A DNA stretch of 7,212 nucleotides from JBOGED01 sp050743625 (GCA_050743625.1 JBOGED010000623.1:1-7212); one strand, 5' to 3'. Counted from the stretch's first letter, positions 1 to 5,250 are shown. Program-made: numbers and translations. Notes: generated from the letters alone by a model not told the origin.

Positions 1-16
1 GTGGAAAGACTGTCAT
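1..16 (-). CDS. Possible 5' end of next minus-strand gene (runs off window)
   Basis: Reading leftward, ATG at 16..14 is followed by an open frame M-T-V-F-P to the window edge. A purine-rich AGGAAGGG sits upstream, with the last G of GGAAGG 8 bases from the ATG, which is a good Shine-Dalgarno sequence and spacing. The start codon lies inside a 13-bp repeat shared with the end of the phospholipase D-like gene. Only five codons are visible, so the product cannot be named and the call rests on the ribosome binding site alone. Confidence 0.4.
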
Positions 17-25
17 AGTTGATCC
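13..25. repeat. 13-bp direct repeat, copy 1
   Basis: TCATAGTTGATCC occurs here and again, identically, at 284-296. On the minus strand it reads GGATCAACTATGA. In this copy ATG is the probable start codon of the gene leaving the window. The flanking bases differ between copies, so the match is exactly 13 bp. Confidence 0.85.
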
Positions 26-137
26 CTTCCTAAGATGCACGGACCACGCCGGGACGGGTACGCGGGAACGTCGACGAATCCTCACTTGCCCTCGATCCAC
101 CGCGGGCGCTGAGGGCACATCGTCGACCTGTGAACAT

Positions 138-169
138 GCAGCATTTGCGCGCCCACGCGCAAATGCTGC
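138..169. terminator. Perfect 14-bp hairpin, terminator-like or extragenic palindrome
   Basis: GCAGCATTTGCGCG at 138-151 and its exact reverse complement at 156-169 enclose the 4-base loop CCCA. The stem is long and GC-rich and lies about 115 bases past the phospholipase D-like stop, where a terminator for the leftward transcript would be expected. Neither side has a T-tract, so it is not a canonical intrinsic terminator. It may stop transcription without a U-tract, protect the mRNA end, or be a mobile palindromic unit. Confidence 0.6.
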
Positions 170-217
170 CAGCTACTGGCCGATCCGTGGGATGCCCGCT
201 GCTGGACCCCTAGAAAT

Positions 218-233
218 TGCGCGTTGGCGCGCA
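218..233. repeat. Second, related palindrome (TGCGCG-N4-CGCGCA)
   Basis: TGCGCG at 218-223 and CGCGCA at 228-233 form a perfect 6-bp inverted repeat around TTGG. Its core, TTGCGCG-N4-CGCGCA, is the same as the core of the larger hairpin at 138-169, with centres 72 bases apart. The two could be paired binding sites of a dimeric regulator or two copies of one palindromic repeat. Confidence 0.5.
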
Positions 234-283
234 CTTCCTGGTGGATTCAGGCTTAGTTGCCTCACCAGGGTCGCGCTCCGCGC

Positions 284-296
284 TCATAGTTGATCC
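284..296. repeat. 13-bp direct repeat, copy 2, over the phospholipase D-like stop
   Basis: This is identical to 13-25. Here the minus-strand reading GGATCAACTATGA gives the final D-Q-L codons and the TGA stop of the phospholipase D-like gene. An ATG is embedded one base out of frame, as an ATGA. Confidence 0.85.
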
Positions 297-1438
297 TCTA
301 CCAGTGCGGACATGGCCTCTCTGACGCGCTGGACGGCACCGCGGTCGGCCCACCGGTCGGGATCGACCGGCTCGCTCACGCTCAGGTCGTCGGCGAAATG
401 ACGGTCGAGTGTGGCGACGACCGCCGCATCCAGGACGACAAGGTTGGTCTCCTCATTCTGGCGTGAGGAGCGCGGATCCAGGTTGGCCGACCCTACGCAT
501 GCCACCAGGCCGTCAGCCGTGAGGATCTTCGCGTGCAGCATGGTGCGCTGGTACCGCCAGATGCGCACGCCGGCCTCGAGAAGCGCCGAGTACTCGGCCT
601 CGCCGGCGACTTGGACCACGCGTTTGTCGATGTGCTCCCCGGGCACGAGCACATCGACCTCGACCCCCCGCGCAGCGGTGGCGCACAGGCTGTCACACAG
701 ATCATCGTCGGGTACGAAGTACGCGCTGGTGATCCTCAGGTGCCGCTCGGCCAGCCGGAAGAGCGCATCGAAGGTGGTTTGCAGCTCGCTCCACCCGACC
801 TGCGACGGGCAGTTCACGACCTGGACGATCGAGTCGCCGGCCTGCGGTTGCTCGGGGAACCGGTCGGCCTGGTCAAAGAGCGGGCGGCCCGTCTCTGCCC
901 AGTTTCCGAGAAAGGAGGCGCGTAGCCCGTCCACGGCGGGACCGCGTACGCGGAAGTGCGTGTCCCGCCACTCCTCTGGGTTACGCGCGTCGCCCTCCCA
1001 CTCCTGGGCAATGCCGACTCCCCCGACAAACCCGATCTGCTCGTCGCAGACCAGCACCTTGCGGTGGGTGCGGTTGTTCACCTCCCAGACGCGCAGCCGC
1101 TTCGGCGTGCGGAACCACTCCAGGAGGCAGCCCGCCTCTTGCATCTCATCGACCAGATCGCGGTTCATCTGGGCGGCGCCGACGGCGTCGAGCAGGATCC
1201 TGCAGCGCACGCCTGCCCGTGCCCGCTCGCTCAACGCGTCCGCGAACTCAACCGCGATATCGCCGGTCCAATACACGTAACTGGTCAGGTCGATCGTCGA
1301 GGTGGCGGCGCGGATCGCGGCGAGCATCGCCGGGAAGATCTCGACTCCGTTCCGCAGCACCTCAACCTGGTTGCCCTCGGTGGCGGGGATCCCGAGCATG
1401 CCTTCCAGTGCCCGGCGGTAGCGCTGCCTGCCTTTCAC
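284..1438 (-). CDS. Phospholipase D-like / cardiolipin synthase family protein
   Basis: A 384-residue member of the PLD superfamily with two HKD motifs. The first is HRKVLVCD (H125, K127, D132) followed by GFVGG. The second is HAKILTAD (H302, K304, D309) followed by GSANLDPRSS. Family members transfer phosphatidyl groups through a phosphohistidine intermediate; cardiolipin synthases of this type join two phosphatidylglycerols or use phosphatidylethanolamine. There is no N-terminal transmembrane pair, so it resembles the short ClsB-like form and is probably cytoplasmic or peripheral to the membrane. The GTG start at 1438..1436 overlaps the argS stop as GTGA, and homology-like sequence begins soon after it. 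An in-frame ATG at 1399 is an alternative start. The frame stays open far upstream, but those residues are the argS gene read in another frame. The exact substrate is not decidable; another phosphodiesterase or phosphatidyltransferase is possible. Confidence 0.9.
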   Translation of the reverse strand: MKGRQRYRRALEGMLGIPATEGNQVEVLRNGVEIFPAMLAAIRAATSTIDLTSYVYWTGDIAVEFADALSERARAGVRCRILLDAVGAAQMNRDLVDEMQEAGCLLEWFRTPKRLRVWEVNNRTHRKVLVCDEQIGFVGGVGIAQEWEGDARNPEEWRDTHFRVRGPAVDGLRASFLGNWAETGRPLFDQADRFPEQPQAGDSIVQVVNCPSQVGWSELQTTFDALFRLAERHLRITSAYFVPDDDLCDSLCATAARGVEVDVLVPGEHIDKRVVQVAGEAEYSALLEAGVRIWRYQRTMLHAKILTADGLVACVGSANLDPRSSRQNEETNLVVLDAAVVATLDRHFADDLSVSEPVDPDRWADRGAVQRVREAMSALVEDQL

Positions 1439-3159
1439 ATCCGGTCCGGCGCGTCGATGCCGAGCAGGCCGAGCCCTGTCCCCAGGACCCGTGCGGTGAG
1501 GTCGCACAGCGTGAGCCGGCTCGCGCGCGTCTGGGCGTCGCCCGCGCGCAAGACTGGGCACGTTTCGTAGAACGTCGTGAACACGGTCGCCAGCTCGTAG
1601 AGATAGCCGCACAACCGGTGGGGTTGGTAGCGCTCGGCGCTCGCCCGCACCGCCTCCTCGAACCCCAGGAGCGCAAGCGCGAGCGTGCGCTCGGCGGGCT
1701 CGCCGAGCCGGGGGACGGAGACCAGGTCGAGGGTCTCGCCAGCGCGCCGGAAGATCGACCGGATCCGCGTGTGCGCGTACTGCAGGTAAGGAGCGGTGTT
1801 GCCGTCGAACGACAGCATCCGGTCCCAGTCGAACACATAGTCCTTGACCCGGTCGCTCGACAGGTCCGCGTACTTGATCGCTCCGATCCCGACGGCGGAG
1901 GCGACGGCCGCGACGCCCGGCTCGTCGAGATCGGGGAGCTTGGAGCGCACCTGGGCGGCGGCGCGCTCGACGCCCTCGTCGAGCAGGTCGATGAGCTTGA
2001 CCGACTCGCCCGAACGCGTCCTCAGGACCTTCCGATCGGGACCGAGGATCGAGCCGAACTCGACGTGCCGCACATCGTGCTTGTCGGTGATCCACCCGGC
2101 CATGCGAGCCACGGCAAACACCATCTGGAAGTGCTCGCGCTGGGGGGCGCCCACGACGTAGGCCATCCGCGTTGCCCCGAACTCCCGGGACCTCATGCGG
2201 ATACAGGCGAGGTCGGTGGCCGCGTACCCATACCCGCCGTCGGCCTTCCGCACGATCATCGGGAGCGGCTCGCCCTGCCGGTTGGCGAACCCAGGTGGGA
2301 ACACGCACTGCGCCCCCTCGCTGGTTTCGAGGAGCCCGAGGGTGTCCAACTCCTCGACCACTGAGGGCAGCATCGGGTTGTACCGGCTCTCGCCGTCGTC
2401 GTCCGCTGGCGTGAGCAGGACCCCGAGGCGCTCGTACACGTACTGGAAGTACCGGCTGGAGTGGTCGTAGAGGACGCGCCACAGCCGAAGAGTCTCGGGA
2501 TCGCCCGACTGCAACGCGACGACACGGCGCCTGCTGCGCTCTTTGAAGGGTTCGTCGGTGTCGAACTTGTGGCGCGCCTGCTGGTAGAAGGCGGTGAGAT
2601 CACCTTGTGACAACGCCGCGTTCGCCTCGCCGACGTCGGTCAGGTGCTCGACGAGCATGCCGAAAGGCGTCCCCCAGTCCCCGAGATGGTTCTGCCGGAT
2701 GACGTGGTTGCCGAGCCAGTCGTAGAGCCGGACGATGGCGTCGCCGATCACCGTGGACCGCAGGTGACCGACGTGCATCTCCTTCGCCACGTTCGGTGCG
2801 GAGTAGTCGACGACGACGATCTCCGCCGACGTGTTCGCGGCGACGTCCAACCGCTCGTCCGGGACCATCCGGCCGAGCAGCCCGGCGATGGTCTCAGCGC
2901 GCAGCGTGAGGTTGACGAACCCCGGGCCAGAGACCTCGACCATCTCACAGAGGTCATCGAGGTCCGCGGCCTCGACGACGTCGCGCGCGATGTCCCGAGG
3001 ACTCCGCCGCAGCGGCTTGGCCAGCGCCAACGCCCCGTCCGCCTGGTAGTCCGCGCGGTCCGACCGGCGCAGCGCTACAGGCGCCGGCACGCCTGGCGTG
3101 GCCACCGCCGCGAAAGCCGGCTCCAACCGGCGGGTCAAGATCTCGATCGGGTCACCCAT
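1435..3159 (-). CDS. argS: Arginyl-tRNA synthetase
   Basis: A class I aminoacyl-tRNA synthetase that charges tRNA-Arg with arginine in the cytoplasm. At 574 residues it has the usual bacterial length. The N-terminal Arg-tRNA-synthetase additional domain covers about residues 1-90 (YQADGALALAK, PGFVNL). The HIGH signature is HVGH at 129-132, within APNVAKEMHVGHLRSTVIGD. HLGDWGTPFG follows at 158-167 and GYGYAATDLA at 309-318. The KMSKS region is the degenerate LRTRSGESVKL (379-389), normal for many bacterial ArgS, which lack the second signature lysine. The C-terminal DALR anticodon-binding domain runs from about 455 (TAPYLQYAHTRIRSIF) to the end (ATVFTTFYETCPVL). The ATG at 3159 has only a weak ribosome binding site. 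Upstream, 81 bases away, is a response regulator gene. Downstream, the phospholipase D-like gene overlaps by 4 bases, implying translational coupling. A tRNA-Arg gene lies about 540 bases upstream on the opposite strand. Confidence 0.98.
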   Translation of the reverse strand: MGDPIEILTRRLEPAFAAVATPGVPAPVALRRSDRADYQADGALALAKPLRRSPRDIARDVVEAADLDDLCEMVEVSGPGFVNLTLRAETIAGLLGRMVPDERLDVAANTSAEIVVVDYSAPNVAKEMHVGHLRSTVIGDAIVRLYDWLGNHVIRQNHLGDWGTPFGMLVEHLTDVGEANAALSQGDLTAFYQQARHKFDTDEPFKERSRRRVVALQSGDPETLRLWRVLYDHSSRYFQYVYERLGVLLTPADDDGESRYNPMLPSVVEELDTLGLLETSEGAQCVFPPGFANRQGEPLPMIVRKADGGYGYAATDLACIRMRSREFGATRMAYVVGAPQREHFQMVFAVARMAGWITDKHDVRHVEFGSILGPDRKVLRTRSGESVKLIDLLDEGVERAAAQVRSKLPDLDEPGVAAVASAVGIGAIKYADLSSDRVKDYVFDWDRMLSFDGNTAPYLQYAHTRIRSIFRRAGETLDLVSVPRLGEPAERTLALALLGFEEAVRASAERYQPHRLCGYLYELATVFTTFYETCPVLRAGDAQTRASRLTLCDLTARVLGTGLGLLGIDAPDRM

Positions 3160-3183
3160 AGTGCGTCAATGATGCCTGCCTCG

Positions 3184-3204
3184 CCGCGCGCCGCGAGCCG
3201 CGAG
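3184..3204. repeat. Three tandem 7-bp units upstream of argS
   Basis: CCGCGCG, CCGCGAG and CCGCGAG follow each other directly in the gap between the response regulator stop and the argS start. The following CGGC lets the array fold back on itself as a GC-rich structure in the transcript. It could be slippage-prone or act as a weak terminator or attenuating hairpin. The repeat itself is plain; its function is not. Confidence 0.6.
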
Positions 3205-3240
3205 CGGCAGTTTCGACCGTCCACGCCCCACGAGTGTATG

Positions 3241-3618
3241 TCAGCCGGCGGCGCGCTCGGACAGCAGCCGGTTGACGAGCTCCATCAGGTCGATCGGGTC
3301 GAACGGCTTCGTGACATAGGCCTCGACACCCAGCGCCGTCCCCTTACGCACGTCCGCCTCCATGGCGCGCGCGGAGAGGAACACGATCGGGATGTGCCGC
3401 GTGCACGGATCGTCTTTGAGCTGCTCCGCCACCTGCCACCCGTTGACGTTCGGCATCATCACATCCAAGAGGATGAGGTCTGGCCTCATCCTGGTGACCT
3501 TGTCCAGCGCATCCCGCCCATCGACGGCCGTCACCACCTCGTGGCCCTCCATCTCGAGATTCACCTCGAGCAGGCCACGGATCACGTGGTCGTCGTCGAC
3601 CGCCATCACCCGTGCCAC
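3241..3618 (-). CDS. Single-domain CheY-like response regulator
   Basis: A 125-residue stand-alone receiver domain with no output domain. Counting from the GTG start, the acidic pocket is D8-D9-D10 (VMAVDDDHV), the phosphoacceptor is D52 (LILLDVMMPNVNG), the switch serine is S82 (IVFLSARA), the switch aromatic is Y101, and the conserved lysine is K104 (YVTKPFDPIDL). All positions needed for phosphorylation from a histidine kinase are intact. It would act by protein-protein contact or in a phosphorelay; no kinase gene is in the window. The GTG at 3618 is preferred because GGAGG lies 4 bases upstream. An ATG at 3606 would also keep the whole domain. Longer versions of the frame run into the tRNA promoter and tRNA and are not credible. 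argS follows 81 bases downstream on the same strand, an unusual partner. Confidence 0.93.
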   Translation of the reverse strand: MARVMAVDDDHVIRGLLEVNLEMEGHEVVTAVDGRDALDKVTRMRPDLILLDVMMPNVNGWQVAEQLKDDPCTRHIPIVFLSARAMEADVRKGTALGVEAYVTKPFDPIDLMELVNRLLSERAAG

Positions 3619-3622
3619 CGGT

Positions 3623-3627
3623 CCTCC
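3623..3627 (-). promoter_or_regulatory. Ribosome binding site of the response regulator
   Basis: Read on the minus strand this is GGAGG (in TTTGGAGGACCG), 4 bases before the GTG at 3618 and 16 before the ATG at 3606. The spacing favours the GTG start, although it is slightly short. Confidence 0.6.
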
Positions 3628-3647
3628 AAACCTCGCGCGGACCGCGC

Positions 3648-3677
3648 ATCCTACGACCCACCCCCTACGCCACCCAA
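3648..3677 (-). promoter_or_regulatory. Candidate sigma-70-type promoter for the response regulator
   Basis: On the minus strand, TTGGGT (3677-3672) and TAGGAT (3653-3648) are separated by 18 bases. Transcription would begin near 3641, giving a short leader that contains the GGAGG site. The -35 element matches the consensus only in TTG, so this is a moderate prediction. Confidence 0.4.
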
Positions 3678-3686
3678 TGCTAGACT
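3678..3686 (+). promoter_or_regulatory. Candidate extended -10 promoter of tRNA-Arg
   Basis: TGCTAGACT is an extended -10 element (TGn followed by TAGACT) ending 10 bases before the mature tRNA 5' end, a sensible distance for a tRNA with a very short leader. No clear -35 is visible upstream, as is common with extended -10 promoters. It abuts the candidate -35 of the divergent response regulator promoter, so the two may compete. Confidence 0.45.
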
Positions 3687-3696
3687 CCGCCTCCCC

Positions 3697-3769
3697 GCCC
3701 GCGTAGCTCAGGGGATAGAGCGGTTGCCTCCGGAGCAACAGGCCGCAGGTTCGAATCCTGCCGCGGGCG
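3697..3769 (+). tRNA. tRNA-Arg, anticodon CCG
   Basis: A complete 73-base cloverleaf reading CGG arginine codons. The acceptor stem GCCCGCG (3697-3703) pairs fully with CGCGGGC (3762-3768). The D stem is GCTC/GAGC, the anticodon stem GTTGC/GCAAC, and the loop CTCCGGA, with anticodon CCG at 3730-3732. The variable loop has five bases and the T arm is GCAGG-TTCGAAT-CCTGC. The D loop contains an adenosine at the position corresponding to A20, an arginine identity element in most bacteria, and the discriminator base is G. CCA is not encoded, so it must be added by tRNA nucleotidyltransferase. No obvious terminator follows. The broken zinc-knuckle gene begins 26 bases downstream of the tRNA end. 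Confidence 0.97.
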
Positions 3770-3795
3770 CTGTTGATCTGCTACCTTACGAACTT

Positions 3796-4044
3796 ATGTT
3801 TGCTACAGCATGCTCTTTGACGGATGCTCCAACCGGCATCGCGCCCGAGGCCTATGCTCCAGTCATCTCGACCAGCTCTCCAGGGGTAAGGAGCTGACAC
3901 CTCTCGTGGGTCCCGCGGGCCGGACCCACGAGCACTGCACGTTGGGGCTGCGGCAAGCCGCACAACGCCAAGGGCTACTGCAAAGGCCACCGGTCGCGGC
4001 GCTCGCGTAGCCGTACCGCGTCGCGTGGGCCCGGTGGCTACTGA
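3796..4044 (+). pseudogene. Broken gene for a small protein with two zinc-knuckle-like repeats
   Basis: Two similar motifs are visible in different frames. Repeat 1 is C-S-L-(x)-G-C-SNRH-RARGLC-SSH and repeat 2 is C-T-L-(x)-G-C-GKPH-NAKGYC-KGH, separated by a linker of about 28 residues. Spaced Cys/His pairs ending in ARGLCxxH are typical of small zinc-binding modules common in actinobacteria and their phages, some beside HNH nucleases. The likely original frame starts at ATG 3796 and ends at TGA 4042-4044, about 82 residues. The frame is lost at 3819-3821, where one base is missing, and regained at 3944-3947, where two bases are missing or one is extra. A 66-residue frame from ATG 3810 exists but loses the cysteines of repeat 2. 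The tail is arginine-serine rich. No good ribosome binding site is seen. It may be a decayed gene or contain sequencing errors; a DNA- or RNA-binding role is inference. Confidence 0.6.
3903..3932. repeat. Perfect 11-bp inverted repeat in the linker of the broken gene
   Basis: CTCGTGGGTCC (3903-3913) and GGACCCACGAG (3922-3932) flank an 8-base loop. The hairpin sits in the linker between the two zinc-knuckle repeats. No T-tract follows, so a terminator is not indicated. Confidence 0.6.
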
Positions 4045-4185
4045 AGGAGTACGGGGATCTGTTTCCAGTTTCCAGAGTCAGTGGCCCTTCCAAGCAGTGC
4101 GGAACGCTTGCCTACAGAGCAACCGACCTGCCGTGAGCGCCTAGCCTTCTGATCTGGGCCTTCCGGCGTAGACGCCATGACACGG

Positions 4186-4860
4186 TCAGGCCTCGGGCCC
4201 ACCCGAGGCCCTACCTTCCCATCCGCGGCCTCGCCTTTCAGACCCGGCTGCGAGTTCGCGCCGCCAGCTCTGGATACGCGAGCGAAGATGTTCGTAGTCG
4301 ATCGGGTCCAGTCCAAAAGAGTGAGCGGGCAGCCGCTCGAACGCACGCAGCGCGTCCAGAAAAAAGCGCAGATCGAAGCCAAGGTCCTTCTGCGCTGCCA
4401 GCGTGAGCAACCGCCGCCAGCCGAATCGATCGACCAGCGCGGCGAGGTCGACGAAGTCACGGGCCGCCGCCCGGCCGAACACGGCCAACGTCTTGTCAGC
4501 GGCAAGCTCCTCTTCGGCCAGCACTTCGGTTCCGCCGATATGCTCCGTGGGCTGCAACCGCGCGTCATAGCTGAAATCCAGCTCACAGATCTCTGCACCC
4601 TCGCTGACCTGGAGGCGCACGAATCCGTCCGCCGTTCGAATCCGCTTCGCGCTCATGCCCGCAGCCTCAACAGCGCGTTCGGCAGCGGTAGCCAGTACGC
4701 TCACCGGCTCTTTCGCCGTGCAGAAGAAGTCGAGATCGTGCGTCATCCGGTCGACGATTCCGCGCAGGATCAGCGCCGCCCCGCCTGCCAACGCGAAGCC
4801 CTTTGCCTCTGGCAGACCGGAGACCAGCTCAATGAGTCGCCGCTGAATTCCAGTCAGCAT
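4186..4860 (-). CDS. AbiEii-like nucleotidyltransferase, candidate toxin
   Basis: A 224-residue protein of the nucleotidyltransferase AbiEii/AbiGii type (MNT fold). The signature GGAAL is at residues 26-30, followed by RMTHDLDFF, in which D42 and D44 form the first metal-binding pair. The third carboxylate is D95 in ICELDFSYD. Downstream, K123 (ADKTLAVFGRAAARDFVDLAAL, split as K123, R130, R134, D135, D138) matches the conserved lysine and arginine-aspartate helix of the family. Relatives such as AbiEii and MenT transfer nucleotides, in MenT's case to tRNA 3' ends, and arrest growth. This substrate is unknown. The ATG at 4860 fits the family opening (MLTGIQRRLIEL) and overlaps the upstream gene's stop by 7 bases (ATGCTGA), indicating coupling. 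The last 20 residues are Gly/Arg-rich and low complexity, partly encoded by a hairpin. A non-toxic housekeeping nucleotidyltransferase is the alternative. Confidence 0.85.
   Translation of the reverse strand: MLTGIQRRLIELVSGLPEAKGFALAGGAALILRGIVDRMTHDLDFFCTAKEPVSVLATAAERAVEAAGMSAKRIRTADGFVRLQVSEGAEICELDFSYDARLQPTEHIGGTEVLAEEELAADKTLAVFGRAAARDFVDLAALVDRFGWRRLLTLAAQKDLGFDLRFFLDALRAFERLPAHSFGLDPIDYEHLRSRIQSWRRELAAGSERRGRGWEGRASGGPEA
4189..4210 (-). terminator. 9-bp hairpin at the very end of the nucleotidyltransferase gene
   Basis: GGCCTCGGG (4189-4197) and CCCGAGGCC (4202-4210) form a perfect stem around a 4-base loop. The hairpin ends directly before the TGA stop at 4188..4186 and encodes the final codons of the gene. 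No T-run follows, so it is terminator-like rather than a canonical intrinsic terminator. It marks the probable 3' end of the leftward operon. Confidence 0.45.
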
Positions 4861-5201
4861 GAGGCCTGCGTACCGCTCCAGGCCGTCAACCACTCTTCCC
4901 AGGCCTTGCGGACATGTGGCGGCAGGTACAGATCGGGCCAAAGGTTGACGAGCTCGTCGACCTCCACGAAATAACGGACGTCCTCCTCCAGGCCCTGCTG
5001 CAGCACGAGCTCGTACACCAACAGGCGGTCCCGGGGGTCGCTTAGGTCGTAGAAGTGATCGGGCTGAGTCCACTGAACGTGGTGCGGCAGCCTTACCAGC
5101 CCCTGCGCCTTCTGGATATTCGGATCGTCTAAGTCGTCCGGGATCGCTGGAGGGAACAGAAACCCCCCCCGGCGTGTCGAGTCAGGACGCATGCCGCTCA
5201 T
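4854..5201 (-). CDS. Acidic 115-residue protein of unknown function, candidate antitoxin
   Basis: I cannot assign this to a named family. The protein is acidic and soluble, with no signal peptide or membrane segment. A disordered-looking N-terminus (1-35) leads into a conserved-looking core: LPHHVQWTQP (38-47), YDLSDPRDRLLVYELVL (51-67), EEDVRYFVEVDELVNLW (72-88), LPPHVRKAWEEWL (93-105). It has no obvious helix-turn-helix or zinc motif. Its 7-base overlap with the AbiEii-like gene, as the upstream member, gives the small-gene-first layout usual for toxin-antitoxin pairs. The ATG at 5201 is the first in-frame start after the oxidoreductase stop; ATG 5192 is the alternative. A CATACT hexamer just upstream could be a -10 for a leaderless message, weakly supported. 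Codons 11-14 contain a G8 run prone to slippage. Antitoxin function is inferred only from position and size. Confidence 0.75.
   Translation of the reverse strand: MSGMRPDSTRRGGFLFPPAIPDDLDDPNIQKAQGLVRLPHHVQWTQPDHFYDLSDPRDRLLVYELVLQQGLEEDVRYFVEVDELVNLWPDLYLPPHVRKAWEEWLTAWSGTQASC
5163..5170. repeat. C8/G8 homopolymer near the start of the 115-residue gene
   Basis: Eight consecutive C on the plus strand are read as CGG-GGG-GGG in the coding strand (Arg-Gly-Gly, codons 12-14). It lies close to the translation start. A one-base slip would silence most of the protein, so it is either a phase-variation candidate or simply an error-prone site. Confidence 0.8.
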
Positions 5202-5250
5202 CGGCTCAAGTATGACTCGTCCTCTCCGAACGACGGCGACCTGGCCAGGC

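Larger units (their letters stand above)
26..283. other. Non-coding 258-base segment between two 13-bp repeats
   Basis: No convincing reading frame is present in this stretch on either strand. It holds a perfect 14-bp hairpin (138-169) and a smaller related palindrome (218-233), and it is bounded by the identical 13-bp repeats. No terminal inverted repeats are evident at its ends. It separates the phospholipase D-like gene from the next minus-strand start. It could be an intergenic region with a factor-dependent terminator, or a small inserted element with target-site duplications. I see no strong promoter in it. Confidence 0.5.

Noticed and set aside
1219..2364. 381-codon plus-strand open frame.
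   Set aside because: Antisense to argS, with no domain signature; explained by strong third-position GC bias.
1439..2482. Long open minus-strand frame continuous with the phospholipase D-like gene, suggesting a 732-residue fusion.
   Set aside because: These residues are arginine/proline-rich and are argS read in another frame. The HKD protein's recognisable sequence begins only after the GTG at 1438.
2644..3897. 417-codon plus-strand open frame.
   Set aside because: It lies antisense to argS and the response regulator and runs through the tRNA. Its composition is that of a GC-rich shadow frame with no recognisable motif.
4634..4643. GTTCGAATCC, identical to the T-arm of the tRNA (3749-3758), as a possible attachment-site copy.
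   Set aside because: Only 10 bp match and the copy lies within a well-conserved part of the nucleotidyltransferase gene, so chance is the simpler explanation.
4177..4974. 265-codon plus-strand open frame.
   Set aside because: Antisense to the nucleotidyltransferase, whose catalytic motifs are intact on the other strand.
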